Below, piece by piece: positions 1-9,131 of a stretch of 64,000 nucleotides of DNA. Each line of letters starts with the position of its first letter. Within the stretch, counting starts at the first letter, position 1. The notes beneath the pieces are model-generated. The model was not told where the DNA came from, did not search any database, and worked only from the letters and a program-made list of their open reading frames with translations. The translations under genes and the position numbers were made by a program. The DNA is from Tsukamurella paurometabola. Lineage in GTDB: Bacteria; Actinomycetota; Actinomycetes; Mycobacteriales; Mycobacteriaceae. The stretch covers positions 1,116,001 to 1,180,000 of the forward strand of contig NZ_LR131273.1 of NCBI RefSeq assembly GCF_900631615.1, given 5' to 3'.

Positions 1-90
1 CGAGGGCGGAGCGTCGGGGGTCGACGGGCCGCACGCCGCGACGCCCGCCGCGGCGATCACCAGGATCGTGAGGTTCCGAAACTTCTGCAT
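1..90 (-). CDS. Lipoprotein, N-terminal fragment (gene runs off the window)
   Basis: The first 30 codons of a minus-strand gene are present, starting at the ATG at 90-88. They read as a lipoprotein signal: basic MQKFR, a hydrophobic core, then the lipobox VAAC with the lipidated Cys at residue 20, followed by a Pro/Ser/Asp-rich start of the mature chain. This is visible directly. The rest of the protein lies beyond position 1, so no function can be given. It lies downstream of the secreted protein gene at 118-1044, with 27 bases between them, and may be co-transcribed with it. Confidence 0.7.
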   Translation of the reverse strand, partial: MQKFRNLTILVIAAAGVAACGPSTPDAPPS

Positions 91-117
91 CGGGGCCAGT
101 CTGTCAGATCGGGTCGG

Positions 118-1044
118 CTATCGGGCCAGGCGAAGGAGCTTGCCCGTGAGCGTGGTCGCGTACAGGGCGGCGGCGTCCCAGCCGGGGCCGCGGCCGAACC
201 GCACGGAGCTCACGCCGCGGTGCCCGGTGGCGATCGTGCACTGCGCGCCGGTCGCCGGGTCCAGCCGCACGACGGTCCCCGGCAGGTCGAGCGCGGCGTA
301 GACGGCACCGTCGGGCCCGACCGTGAGGTCGTCGGCGAAGTGGCCCGGGCCGAACCCGGGCACCTCGTAGCGCCGCGGCCGGTCGGGGCGCGCGGGGTCG
401 ATGGCGTAGAGGCCCGTGGTGACGGTGGTCGACGTCGAGGCCCAGAGGCGGCCGGAGGCACCGTCGAACCAGAGGCCGTTGACGGGCTCGCCGCGCAGCG
501 CGAACGGCACGGGCGCGCCGCCGGGCGCGGTGGCGACGATCCCCTGCCGCGGGCCGAGGACGGTGGACGTCACGGCGCGACCGTCGGGCAGCAGCGCGAG
601 GCCGTTCGGCATGGTCAGGCCGGACGCGACGGTGCGCGTCGCGCCCGTCGCGGGGTCCGCGACGGTCACCGTGCCATCGGTCTTCCCCAGCAGGCCCGAC
701 GGCGCGCTGTTCGCCGTCGTGACGTGCACCGATCCGCCCCGCACCACGATCCCGCCCGGGTTCGGCAGGTCCACGACGGTGCGCAGGGCGCCGGGCGCGG
801 TGCCCGCGAGCAGGCTCCCCTTCCCGGTCACCATGTTCTGCCGGGACAGGTAGACGGTTCCGGCGCCGTCGAAGGCGAGGTTCTCGAGCGTGCCGATGCC
901 GGACCGGAGGACCGTCGTGCGCCACCCCGCGCAGGCGGTGGTCGACGGTGCCGCCGCCGCGGCCGCCGGGACCGCCGACGCGGCGGCGAGGACGGCGGCG
1001 GCGAACGCGGCGGAGCGGCGGGCGCGGGTGCGGTTTCTTCGCAT
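118..1044 (-). CDS. Secreted SMP-30/gluconolactonase-like (beta-propeller) protein
   Basis: 308 residues. The N-terminus has a classic Sec signal: an Arg-rich n-region (MRRNRTRARR), an Ala-rich core and an AAAAAAP-like cleavage region near residue 33. The mature part is a run of short beta-blade segments with the pattern 'LxFDGxGxVYLS', 'MPNGLALLPDG', 'VNGLWFDGxSGRLW', 'ADDLTVGPDGAVYAA', typical of SMP-30/gluconolactonase/LRE-like or ScyD/ScyE-type six-bladed propellers. Three of the blades carry an N- or D-containing turn that in this superfamily can bind Ca. Substrate unknown. Exported to the cell wall or medium. A different reading frame in the same direction gives a longer shadow ORF, but the signal peptide and propeller pattern are only in this frame. 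Confidence 0.75.
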   Translation of the reverse strand: MRRNRTRARRSAAFAAAVLAAASAVPAAAAAAPSTTACAGWRTTVLRSGIGTLENLAFDGAGTVYLSRQNMVTGKGSLLAGTAPGALRTVVDLPNPGGIVVRGGSVHVTTANSAPSGLLGKTDGTVTVADPATGATRTVASGLTMPNGLALLPDGRAVTSTVLGPRQGIVATAPGGAPVPFALRGEPVNGLWFDGASGRLWASTSTTVTTGLYAIDPARPDRPRRYEVPGFGPGHFADDLTVGPDGAVYAALDLPGTVVRLDPATGAQCTIATGHRGVSSVRFGRGPGWDAAALYATTLTGKLLRLAR

Positions 1045-1187
1045 GACCGCAGTCTGGCAGGCCCGCGAAAACCAGCCCGGGACCGCCCTTCCGCGGCGCC
1101 GGACACGCCCCGACGTGCATCGTGCAACCGTGGCGTTTCGGCGTAACCTGGAGGCATCAGGTAACCGTGAAGATCGAGGTGATCCGC

Positions 1188-1688
1188 ATGAGTGTCCCCG
1201 TCAAGGTTCTGATCGCGTACGACGGTTCCGAGTCCTCCCAGCGCGCCGTGAAGTACGCCAGCAAGGTCCTCGCGCAGGGGCGCGACGCCGAGGCGATCGT
1301 CGTCACCGCGTGGGAGTCCACCATCCACCAGGCCGCCCGGCTGTCGGCGATGTCCGGGGTCGCGGGCGCCGGCGCCGCGGAGACCGCGCTCACCCGCGAG
1401 AGCGACGTGGTGCACGCCGAGGCGAAGAAGACCAACCAGCAGGGCGTCGACCTGGCGGCCGCCGCGGGCTTCACCGCGCACGGAGAACTGGTCGAAGTGT
1501 CCACCACGGTGTGGACGGCGCTCATCGCCGCGTCGGACACCTTCGACGTGGACGTGATCGTCTCCGGCAGCCGCGGGATCTCGGGCATCAAGGCGCTGTG
1601 GCATTCGTCCGTGTCGGAGCACGTGCTGCGCGGCTGCAAGCGGCCGGTCATGATCGTGCCGTCGGGCTGCGCCGAGCTGGACCTGTAG
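1188..1688 (+). CDS. Universal stress protein (UspA family)
   Basis: 166 residues, cytoplasmic. It opens with VKVLIAYDGSESSQRAVKYA, the standard Usp beta1-alpha1 with the Asp that contacts ATP ribose. The C-terminal third has VSGSRGISGIKALWHSSVSE, matching the nucleotide-binding pattern G-2X-G-9X-G(S/T), but with Ser in place of the last Gly, so ATP binding is likely yet not certain. I start at ATG 1188 because the Usp fold begins there and a GAGG-like site lies about 10 bases upstream; an in-frame start further upstream (1122) would add an unrelated 22-residue extension. Usp proteins act in stress survival; no specific partner is shown by the context. Confidence 0.85.
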   Translation: MSVPVKVLIAYDGSESSQRAVKYASKVLAQGRDAEAIVVTAWESTIHQAARLSAMSGVAGAGAAETALTRESDVVHAEAKKTNQQGVDLAAAAGFTAHGELVEVSTTVWTALIAASDTFDVDVIVSGSRGISGIKALWHSSVSEHVLRGCKRPVMIVPSGCAELDL

Positions 1689-1691
1689 ACT
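1686..1691 (+). promoter_or_regulatory. -10 hexamer TAGACT, probable leaderless start
   Basis: TAGACT ends 7 bases before the ATG at 1699 and there is no Shine-Dalgarno between. This spacing puts transcription start at or next to the start codon. It overlaps the stop codon of the upstream usp gene. Confidence 0.5.
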
Positions 1692-1698
1692 TTCCCGC

Positions 1699-1899
1699 AT
1701 GGACCGCACCTCGATCATCGCCAGCGCCACCGCAGCGCTCGCCGGCATCGTCGTCGCCGTGGCCCTTGCACTGGTGAGCGGCGCGGCCGTCGGTCAGACG
1801 ACCCCGACCTCCGAGGTCTCCTCCGTGAACCCCGACAAGGGCTTCCTGCAGGGCTCGTCGAACTACGGCGAGCGCGACGACTCGGGTGCCAACAAGTAG
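1699..1899 (+). CDS. DUF2613 small membrane/secreted protein
   Basis: 66 residues. One hydrophobic segment (about residues 7-31, rich in Ala/Val/Leu) is followed by a short polar tail with NPDKGFLQGSSNYGERD, as in the DUF2613 family. The family is small, of unknown function, and found in mycolic-acid bacteria next to aftD (Rv0236A beside Rv0236c in M. tuberculosis). The same pairing is seen here: the 3' end overlaps the start of aftD by 14 bases, suggesting translational coupling. It is probably anchored in the inner membrane with the tail outside. Role inferred only: an accessory of arabinan synthesis. Confidence 0.8.
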   Translation: MDRTSIIASATAALAGIVVAVALALVSGAAVGQTTPTSEVSSVNPDKGFLQGSSNYGERDDSGANK

Positions 1900-4800
1900 C
1901 CCGCACTTCTCCGACGAACCCCTGACCCGCCGCGCAGGCGCGTGGGCGTTCGTCGCCCTGCTCGCGCTGAGCTTCCTCAGCGCGCCCGGGAAGGTCGTCG
2001 CCGACACCAAGCTCGACCTCACCGCCAATCCCCTCGGCTTCCTCGCCCGCGCCGCCAACGTCTGGTCCAGCCAGTCACCGCTCGGCCAGGTGCAGAACCA
2101 GGCCTACGGCTACTTCTTCCCGCACGGCGCGTTCTTCGCGCTGGGCCAGTTCCTGCACGTCCCGCCGTGGATCACGCAGCGCCTGTGGTGGGCGCTGCTG
2201 CTGTTCGCGGGCTTCTGGGGGATCATCCGGCTCAGCGAGGCGCTGCGCACCGGCTCGCGCGGCAGCCGGGTCGTCGCGGCCGCGGCGTTCGTGCTGGCCC
2301 CGCAGGTGCTCACGACGCTGGGCGCCATCAGCTCCGAGACCGCGCCGGTGATGCTCGCCCCCTGGGTGCTGCTGCCCCTGGTACTGGTGCTGCAGGGCGC
2401 CGACGTGCCGCTGCGGAACCTGGCCGCCCGCTCCGCGGTCGCGGTCGCACTGATGGGCGCGGTGAACGCCGTGGCCACGGGATTCGCGTGCGCGGTCGCG
2501 GCGCTGTGGTGGCTCCTGCACGTGCGCGTGCACCGGCACAGTGCCGGGACTCGGAATTTCTGGACGTTCAGCGCGTGGTGGGTGGTGTGCGTCGCGCTGG
2601 CGACCACGTGGTGGATCGTGCCGCTGCTCATCATGGGGCGCGTCAGCCCGCCCTTCCTCGAGTTCATCGAGTCCTCCCGCGCGACGACGCAGTGGGCGTC
2701 CGTGCCGGAGGTGCTGCGCGGCACCACGTCGTGGAGCCCGTTCATCTCCGACGAGCGCGGCGCCGGCGCCATGCTCACCACCTCCCCCGCCGCGGTCGTG
2801 GTGACGGGCCTGGTCGCCTGCGCCGGCATCGCCGGGCTCACCATGCGGGGCATGCCCAAGCGCGGCGTCTGGGCGACGGTGCTGCTGGTCGGGCTGGCGG
2901 GGATCGGCGCGGGCTACGCGAGCGGCCTGGGTTCCCCGTTCGCCGAGCCGGTGCGGGTCTTCCTCGACAGCGTCGGCGCGCCGCTGCGCAACGTCTACAA
3001 ACTCGAACCGTTCCTGCGGTTGCCGCTGGTCCTGGGCATGGCGCACCTGCTGGCCCGGGCGCCGCTGCCCGGCACCGTCGGCCTGGCGAAGGTCCGGCGG
3101 GCCCTGGCGCACCCCGAGCAGGACCGCCTGGCCGCGGGCGCCCTGGCCGTGGTCGTGGTGCTCGCGCTGGCGGGCGGCATGGCGTGGACGGGCAAGCTCG
3201 CGCCCCGCGGGCCGTACGAGCGGATCCCCGACTACTGGTCGCAGGCCGCGGACTGGCTGTCGGCGCACGCCGCCGGGACCGCGCCCGGCCAGGCCCGCGC
3301 CGAACGCGCCCTGGTCGTGCCGGGCGCTCCGTTCGGCGCGCAGCTGTGGGGGCTCACGCGCGACGAGCCGATCCAGCCCCTCGCGGAGACGCCGTGGGCG
3401 GTGCGCGACGCGATTCCGCTGAACCCGCCCGGCGCGATCCGCGCCCTCGATTCGGTGCAGCGGCTGTTCAGCGCCGGCACCCCGTCGGCGGGCCTGGCCG
3501 CGACGCTGCGCCGCCAGGGCGTCTCCTATCTGGTGCTGCGGGCCGACCTCGACCCCGGCACGTCACGCTCCGCCCGGCCCGCGCTGGCCCGCGCCGCGAT
3601 CGAGGGATCGCCCGGGATCAGCGAGGTCGCGCGGTTCGGGCCCGACGTCGCGCCGCCGACCGTCGAGAAGGTGGTCGTCGACTCGGGTCTGCGGCCGCCG
3701 CTGCCGGCGATCACGATCTACCGGGTCGACGGCGCCGTGCCCACCGGGCCGTACGTCGCCGACCTGGCGTCGATGCCGCGCGTCGCGGGCGGACCGGAGG
3801 CGCTGCTGGGGCTGCAGGCGGACGCCGCCGCGTCGGGCCGCCGCGAACTGGGCGCGGCGCTGCTCGCCTCGGACGCCGAGGCGGCGGGCCTGCCCGGCGG
3901 TCCGCTGACCGTCACCGACACGCCGAAGCGCCGCGAGACCGATTACGGCCGGGTCGACGACCACAGCTCGGCGGTCCGCACCGCCGACGACCCGCGGCGC
4001 ACCCTCAACCGCCTGCCCGACTACCCGGCTGCGGGACTCGTCGACGGGACGTGGGACGGCGCGACCGTCTCCGCGTCCAGTTCCGCCGCCGACGCCACAC
4101 AGCTCGGCACCGTGCTCCCCGGCGCCGGGACGGCGGCCGCGGTGGACGGCGACAAGAACACCGCGTGGGTCTCGTCCGGCCTCGACCACGCGATCAACCA
4201 GTGGCTGCAGTTCACGCTGCCCGAGCCGCGCGCGGACCTGTCGGTCACGGTGACCGTCGGGCGGGCGCTGGGGCCCGCGGTGACGCGTCTGCTCATCACG
4301 ACCGAGGCGGGCACCGTCTACTCCGATCCCGTCACCGCGAACACGCCGATCACGCTGGTCGCGCCGTCGGAGCCGACGCGCTGGGTGCGGATCACCGCCG
4401 CCGAGACAGCGGACCGGTCGTGGGGCAACCAGTTCGCGATCGCCGAGGCCGAGCTCACGGACACCCGCTCGGGGAAGGCGATCCCCGCGCGGCACGACGT
4501 CGCGCTGCCGCCGTCCGGACCCGCGCAGCGCTGGGTCTTCGGGCAGGACACGATGGGCCGCTCCGGCTGCGTGGTCACGCCCGGCGAGAACGGTGCGCCG
4601 GGGCCCGTGCAGTGCGCCGACATCGCGATCGGCCCGGAGGAGCCGGGGCCGCTGCGGCGGACCGTCGACGGGCCCGGCGCCCCGGCGGTCACGCCGTCGC
4701 TGACGGTGCGGGCGCGGCCGGGCCAGGCGCTGTCGGCGCTGCTGGGTGCGCCGGGCGCACCGTCGGCGTTCGCGGAATCGGCGGTCACCGACGGTCGCGC

Positions 4801-6181
4801 GAGCTCCGCGGCGGCCGTCGACGGGGACCCGAACACCGTCTGGTCGGCGCCGCAGTCGGTCACGGAGCCCACGTCGCCGAAGCCGGTCCTGCGGCTGCGA
4901 CTGCCGTCGCCGCAGGTCGTGGGCGGGCTGACCCTGCAACTGCCGCGCGGCGAGGCACCGGCCCGGCCGACGCGGATCGGCGTCGACCTTGGCACCGGCC
5001 GGCAGGTGCGCGAGGTCCCGGCCGGGGACTCCGTGACCGTGAAGGTCGATCCGGCCGTGACGGATTCGATCTCGATCTCGCTGCTCGACTGGGACGAGCG
5101 GATCAACATCAACGACTTCGGCTTCCCGGAGAAGATGGCGCCCGGGTTGGCCGAGGTGCGGGCCGTCGGGCCCGACGGTGCACCCGTCCCCGGCTCCGAG
5201 CCCGCGCCCGCGGACCGCCCGGTCGTCGTGCCGTGCGAGACCGGTCCGACGGTGCGGATCGGTGACCGCGTGCTGCGCTTCCGGATCGAGGCCGGGGCGC
5301 GGGAGCTGCGCGACGGTGCGCCGGTCCGCGCCGTGGCCTGCGAGCCCGCGCCGGTGCCGCTGCCGGCCGGGAAGGCGCAGGTGGTCGCGACGCCGGGGCT
5401 CGCCTTCAGCGTGGACACCCTGTCGCTGGACACGCCCGCGGCGGCCGAGGCGTCGCCCCGGGACCAGAGTGTGAAGGTGCAGAGCTGGACCCCGGACCGC
5501 CGGGTGGTGACGGTCAGCCGCGCCGACGCCGACCAGGTGCTCGTGGTGCCGGAGAGCCGCAACTCCGGTTGGGCGGCGACGGGGCCGGACGGCGCGCCGC
5601 TGCGCGCCGTCACGGTGAACGGCTGGCAGCAGGGCTGGGTGGTGCCCCAGGGGACCGAGGGCGCCGTGACCCTGCGGTTCGCGCTCAACGCGCCGTACCG
5701 GATCGGGCTGTTCGGCGGCCTCGCGCTGCTGGTGATCCTCGCCGCGCTGGCGCTGGTCCCCGGCTCACGGCCGCGCGGTCCGGGCGGGCCGGTGCGGGCC
5801 TGGCAGCCGGGTGTCGCGGCGGGTGCCGGGATCGGGGCGGTCGCGTTCGTGCTCAGCGGATGGCCGGGACTCGCACTCTGGGCGGCCGCCGGTCTCGCGA
5901 CGTGGGTGGTCTCCGGACTGCACGTCTCGGCGGACCGTCGGGCGGCGATCCGGGTGTTCGGCGCCTCCGGGTTCGTGCTGGCGGGGATGCTGCTGCTCGC
6001 GACGGGCCCGTGGCACGCCGAGGCCGGGTACGTGGGCCACGGCCCCTGGCCACAGGGGCTGGCGCTGGTCGGCGTGCTGCTGATGGCCTGGTCGACGGTG
6101 CCGCCCGTCCGGTTCCGGCGCCGCCGCGACGGCGGAGCGGCGGCCGATGGGGTCGATGGGGCCGGCGAGGCGGCGGACTGA
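1886..6181 (+). CDS. aftD: Arabinofuranosyltransferase AftD
   Basis: 1431 residues, close to the 1400-residue M. tuberculosis AftD. The N-terminal ~430 residues are a multi-pass GT-C membrane domain, with many hydrophobic helices and periplasmic loops containing 'YGYFFPHGAFF'. A large Thr/Pro/Val-rich extracytoplasmic region follows, with at least two discoidin/CBM-like beta domains ('AVDGDKNTAWVSSG', 'AVDGDPNTVWSAP'). A second group of helices closes the protein from about residue 1270. AftD adds alpha-1,3/1,5-linked arabinofuranose from decaprenyl-phosphoryl-arabinose to arabinogalactan and lipoarabinomannan outside the membrane. The GTG at 1886 lies inside the DUF2613 gene and gives a 14-base overlap; a slightly later start cannot be excluded. 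Downstream is the convergent acyltransferase gene, with a hairpin between. Confidence 0.92.
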   Translation: MPTSSPHFSDEPLTRRAGAWAFVALLALSFLSAPGKVVADTKLDLTANPLGFLARAANVWSSQSPLGQVQNQAYGYFFPHGAFFALGQFLHVPPWITQRLWWALLLFAGFWGIIRLSEALRTGSRGSRVVAAAAFVLAPQVLTTLGAISSETAPVMLAPWVLLPLVLVLQGADVPLRNLAARSAVAVALMGAVNAVATGFACAVAALWWLLHVRVHRHSAGTRNFWTFSAWWVVCVALATTWWIVPLLIMGRVSPPFLEFIESSRATTQWASVPEVLRGTTSWSPFISDERGAGAMLTTSPAAVVVTGLVACAGIAGLTMRGMPKRGVWATVLLVGLAGIGAGYASGLGSPFAEPVRVFLDSVGAPLRNVYKLEPFLRLPLVLGMAHLLARAPLPGTVGLAKVRRALAHPEQDRLAAGALAVVVVLALAGGMAWTGKLAPRGPYERIPDYWSQAADWLSAHAAGTAPGQARAERALVVPGAPFGAQLWGLTRDEPIQPLAETPWAVRDAIPLNPPGAIRALDSVQRLFSAGTPSAGLAATLRRQGVSYLVLRADLDPGTSRSARPALARAAIEGSPGISEVARFGPDVAPPTVEKVVVDSGLRPPLPAITIYRVDGAVPTGPYVADLASMPRVAGGPEALLGLQADAAASGRRELGAALLASDAEAAGLPGGPLTVTDTPKRRETDYGRVDDHSSAVRTADDPRRTLNRLPDYPAAGLVDGTWDGATVSASSSAADATQLGTVLPGAGTAAAVDGDKNTAWVSSGLDHAINQWLQFTLPEPRADLSVTVTVGRALGPAVTRLLITTEAGTVYSDPVTANTPITLVAPSEPTRWVRITAAETADRSWGNQFAIAEAELTDTRSGKAIPARHDVALPPSGPAQRWVFGQDTMGRSGCVVTPGENGAPGPVQCADIAIGPEEPGPLRRTVDGPGAPAVTPSLTVRARPGQALSALLGAPGAPSAFAESAVTDGRASSAAAVDGDPNTVWSAPQSVTEPTSPKPVLRLRLPSPQVVGGLTLQLPRGEAPARPTRIGVDLGTGRQVREVPAGDSVTVKVDPAVTDSISISLLDWDERININDFGFPEKMAPGLAEVRAVGPDGAPVPGSEPAPADRPVVVPCETGPTVRIGDRVLRFRIEAGARELRDGAPVRAVACEPAPVPLPAGKAQVVATPGLAFSVDTLSLDTPAAAEASPRDQSVKVQSWTPDRRVVTVSRADADQVLVVPESRNSGWAATGPDGAPLRAVTVNGWQQGWVVPQGTEGAVTLRFALNAPYRIGLFGGLALLVILAALALVPGSRPRGPGGPVRAWQPGVAAGAGIGAVAFVLSGWPGLALWAAAGLATWVVSGLHVSADRRAAIRVFGASGFVLAGMLLLATGPWHAEAGYVGHGPWPQGLALVGVLLMAWSTVPPVRFRRRRDGGAAADGVDGAGEAAD

Positions 6182-6214
6182 GCCGCGAGGGGAGGAGTGG
6201 TCGCGCAGAGTTGC

Positions 6215-6231
6215 TATGCGCGCCACGCATA
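6215..6231. repeat. Palindrome TATGCG-N5-CGCATA
   Basis: Perfect 6-base inverted repeat around CGCCA, in the convergent gap 6182-6401 between aftD and the acyltransferase. The same core (ATGCG-N5-CGCAT) recurs at 6372-6386, 21440-21454 and 21498-21512. Confidence 0.6.
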
Positions 6232-6330
6232 CCCATCCGGATCCGCCCGCGCGGCACGCGGCGTTTCGTCCTCCGCGCGGCGCCGATCCGCGGGCGAGCC
6301 GTTCGCTCCCTCATCGGACGCCGCGCGTTT

Positions 6331-6356
6331 CGTAGGGGGACCGGCCGTCCCCCACG
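6331..6356. terminator. GC-rich hairpin between convergent genes
   Basis: A left arm at 6331-6340 with five G pairs with a right arm at 6348-6356 with five C, with one bulged A and a 7-base loop. No U-tract follows, as is common in actinobacteria. It may terminate aftD and the opposing acyltransferase. Confidence 0.5.
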
Positions 6357-6371
6357 CAGCACCTTCGGGGT

Positions 6372-6386
6372 ATGCGCGGGACGCAT
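6372..6386. repeat. Palindrome ATGCG-N5-CGCAT
   Basis: Second copy of the 5-base-arm palindrome in this gap (centre CGGGA). It lies 16 bases downstream of the hairpin and just past the stop codon of the acyltransferase gene. Confidence 0.55.
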
Positions 6387-6401
6387 GGCTTCCGTGCGGG
6401 A

Positions 6402-7637
6402 CTACCCCACCGTCGCGACGGACTCCGCGGCTGACGGCCCGTTCCGCGTCTGCGCGGCATCGGCGGGCTGGGCGGCGGCGGACCGTCGGGCCTCGCGACG
6501 GGCGAGCCACTGCCGGGCCGGCTCCTCCACCCAGGCATAGCTCAGCGCCGCGACGGCCACCGAGAAGACCAGCGTCAACAGTGTCACCTTCCCGAAGGCG
6601 CCGTTGAACGGCACGATCGCGAACAGCGGGAAAATAGCAGTGAGCACCACGAGGTGCCAGATGAAGATGCCGTACGACCAGCGGCCCAGCGCCAGCATGA
6701 CGCCGGATCCGAGCCACCGTGCCGACTCCCCCGCCGGCGCGAGGACCAGCGGGGCGAGCAGCAGGAAGCCGAGCACCCCGCCGAGGCCCATGCGCACGGC
6801 GAACTGCCACGATTCGGGGCTGTTCAAGGTCACGGGGCCGCCCAGCGGCGTGCAGATCACCGCGAACACCACCAGCGCCGCCGGCCAGCACACGCGACGC
6901 CGCGCCCACCGTCGTGCGACTGCGAATCGGGACACCGGCGCGCTCACGATCTCGGCGAGCACGATGCCGGCGACGAACCACGGCACGTACGAGGGCAGCC
7001 AGTTGTGGTGGTTCACCCCCGGCGGCAGGGGCAGCGCCGCCCCGACCCACGCCCAGCTCAGCGACACCGCCCCCGCGGCGAGCAGCACCGGCACCCGCCA
7101 CCGCGCCGACTCCCCGCGCAGCCGCACCAGTGCCAGCGCGGCCAGCGGCAGCAACAGGTAGAACAGCATCTCCACCGACAGCGACCACATCTGGGTGAGG
7201 CCGTCGGTGAGGGAATAGGGGACGAAGACCTGGGTCAGCGAGAGGTTGGCGAGCCAGGTGGAGCCCGACGGTGCCGTCGACCGCGGCAGCAGCGCGAGCG
7301 CGACCAGGGCGACCACGAGGTACGCGGGCATGATCCGGACGAATCGCGACCGGTAGTACCGCCCCGTCCGCGGACCGTCGGACGACGACCACGCCGCGCG
7401 GGCGTGCGCGCGCCACAGCAGGAAACCGGACAGACCGAAGAAGACGGCCACCGCCATGTCGAAGCGGCCCCAGACGCGGCCCGCCACCGAATAGCCCACC
7501 TGACCAGTCTGGAAGGCGGTGTGAGTGATCATGACGGCGATCGCGGCGCAGGCGCGCATGCCCTCGAGTGCGGGCACGAAACCGGCCGCACCCGCAGGCT
7601 TTGCAGATGCGAACTCGCTGGTCCCGACGGTGCTCAT
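6402..7637 (-). CDS. tmaT: Acyltransferase-3 family membrane protein (TmaT-like)
   Basis: 411 residues, about 10 hydrophobic helices. It begins with a short polar tail, then FVPALEGMRACAAIAVMITH (the R and H of the acyltransferase-3/OafA signature), followed by 'FFGLSGFLLWR' and 'YYRSRFVRIMPAYL', all standard for family 3. These enzymes transfer acetyl or other acyl groups to glycans or lipids across the membrane. In position it matches M. tuberculosis Rv0228, whose corynebacterial counterpart TmaT O-acetylates trehalose monomycolate before MmpL export. The symbol is by synteny and family, so moderate. It diverges from the DUF3068 gene. A TAGATT sits 9 bases before the ATG on the minus strand. 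Confidence 0.75.
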   Translation of the reverse strand: MSTVGTSEFASAKPAGAAGFVPALEGMRACAAIAVMITHTAFQTGQVGYSVAGRVWGRFDMAVAVFFGLSGFLLWRAHARAAWSSSDGPRTGRYYRSRFVRIMPAYLVVALVALALLPRSTAPSGSTWLANLSLTQVFVPYSLTDGLTQMWSLSVEMLFYLLLPLAALALVRLRGESARWRVPVLLAAGAVSLSWAWVGAALPLPPGVNHHNWLPSYVPWFVAGIVLAEIVSAPVSRFAVARRWARRRVCWPAALVVFAVICTPLGGPVTLNSPESWQFAVRMGLGGVLGFLLLAPLVLAPAGESARWLGSGVMLALGRWSYGIFIWHLVVLTAIFPLFAIVPFNGAFGKVTLLTLVFSVAVAALSYAWVEEPARQWLARREARRSAAAQPADAAQTRNGPSAAESVATVG

Positions 7638-7802
7638 CGTCCACCGAATCTACCCGCGATTCGGCCGCCGCCCGCGCGCGTGGCCCGTGCCACCCCCGCA
7701 CCACCTGTAGGCTCGGGTACTTGTAAGGGAGCGCGACCGCGTGCCCCGACGGCGTGTGCGAACCACGCACGCGCTCCACAAGAGATGTGAGGAGACACTT
7801 CG

Positions 7803-9131
7803 ATGGCGGTAGGCCGTAGCCGGCTGGCGCGCGTTATCGGTCCGATCCTGATCTTCTTGGGCGCGCTGCTGATCACGGCCGCGATCGCCGGACCGGCGTA
7901 CGTGGCGGGCAAGCTGACGACGATCCCGCTGGACATCGACACCACCACGGTGGCGAAGTCCGAGAAGGTCGCGGACTCCCAGGCCGACGCCGAGTTCCCG
8001 GCGAAGTCGCTCGACATGTGCTCGATCGACAAGCCGAAGGCCGTGGTGAACGAGGTCTCGGTGACCACGCAGACCCGCACGCTGGTGACCACGCCGTCGG
8101 ACAAGTCGACGATGACGGTGCAGTCGGGCAGTTCCATGGTCGTCCCGTCGATCAAGACCAAGGGCGAGCCGCGGCACCCCGAGCTCAGCGGCGCCGCGCT
8201 GGACAAGCGGCCCTGCGACGACGGCCTGGTGCAGGCGTGGCTGGACCGCGTCTCCCTGGACCGCGAGACGGGCAAGCCCACCGGGAAGACCTCGGAGGCC
8301 ACCTACCAGCCGGGCGAGAGCACCCCGGCCGTGAAGATCGCCGACCGCAAGGGCCTGCAGTACCGCTTCCCGGCCGGCACCACCCAGGACGGTAAGTACG
8401 AGTTCTTCGACCTCGTCACCCGCAGCAACGTGGGCCTGAAGTTCGTCGAGGAGAAGGAGGTCAGCGGCACCAAGACGCTGCACTTCCAGGGCCAGCAGGA
8501 CTGGGTGGACCTCTCCACCATCCGCGACGGCAACGACCCGACGCTGGGCACCGTGCTCACCATGCCCGCGAGCTGGTGGGGCATCGGCGGCGTCGACCCC
8601 AAGGACGACATCACGCTGAACCGCTGGGCGAAGACCGACGTCGACCTGTGGGTCGACCCGACCTCGGGCGTCATCGTCAACCAGTCGCTGCACTACACGC
8701 AGCAGTTCCGCCTGCCCGGCCAGGTGGCGCCGAACACGCCGAAGCCGGTCCGCGACTTCAAGCTCGACGTCTTCGACGCCAAGCAGACCTGGGTCGAGGC
8801 GACGGTCCGCTCGCAGGCGGAGGTCGCGAAGTCGGCGCAGAACAAGATCGCGGTCGCCAAGTACGTGGTGCCCGTCGCGGGCGGCGTGCTGGGCCTGATC
8901 GCGCTGGGTCTCGGCGTGTTCGCGCTGTTCCTGGGCCGGGGCGCCGCCACGGCGGGCGGCCCGGGCACCGGACGGTCCACCGGTGCCGCCGATGCGGCGC
9001 CGACGGTCCCGCTGGACGACGATCCGACCGGACCGGAGCAGGATCCGGCGACGGAGGCGTTCAGTGCCCAGCCGAGGCCGGACGAGTCGCAGACCGAGGC
9101 GATCGACTTCCGGAAGCGCGACGAGCGCTGA
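7803..9131 (+). CDS. pgfA: DUF3068 membrane-anchored protein (PgfA/Rv0227c-like)
   Basis: 442 residues. One transmembrane helix near residues 12-36 and a second near 355-378 flank a long extracytoplasmic domain rich in Thr, Val and Lys, with two Cys (in 'DMCSID' and 'RPCDDG') that could form a disulfide. A disordered Asp/Pro/Thr-rich cytoplasmic tail follows. This is the DUF3068 layout. The M. tuberculosis relative Rv0227c and its fast-grower relative PgfA have been linked to polar growth, interaction with MmpL3 and lipomannan/LAM maturation; that function is taken from the family. AGGAG lies about 10 bases before the ATG. The 3' end overlaps the convergent flippase-like gene by 71 bases. Confidence 0.78.
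   Translation: MAVGRSRLARVIGPILIFLGALLITAAIAGPAYVAGKLTTIPLDIDTTTVAKSEKVADSQADAEFPAKSLDMCSIDKPKAVVNEVSVTTQTRTLVTTPSDKSTMTVQSGSSMVVPSIKTKGEPRHPELSGAALDKRPCDDGLVQAWLDRVSLDRETGKPTGKTSEATYQPGESTPAVKIADRKGLQYRFPAGTTQDGKYEFFDLVTRSNVGLKFVEEKEVSGTKTLHFQGQQDWVDLSTIRDGNDPTLGTVLTMPASWWGIGGVDPKDDITLNRWAKTDVDLWVDPTSGVIVNQSLHYTQQFRLPGQVAPNTPKPVRDFKLDVFDAKQTWVEATVRSQAEVAKSAQNKIAVAKYVVPVAGGVLGLIALGLGVFALFLGRGAATAGGPGTGRSTGAADAAPTVPLDDDPTGPEQDPATEAFSAQPRPDESQTEAIDFRKRDER

Noticed and set aside
6182-6401. Small genes downstream of aftD
   Set aside because: Frames are Arg/Ser/Pro-rich, cross the hairpin and palindromes, and lie between two convergent genes.
9061-9131. Misannotated end of the flippase-like gene because of the 71-base overlap
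   Set aside because: Both convergent frames read well to their stops; the overlapping tails are low-complexity, so a convergent overlap is plausible.
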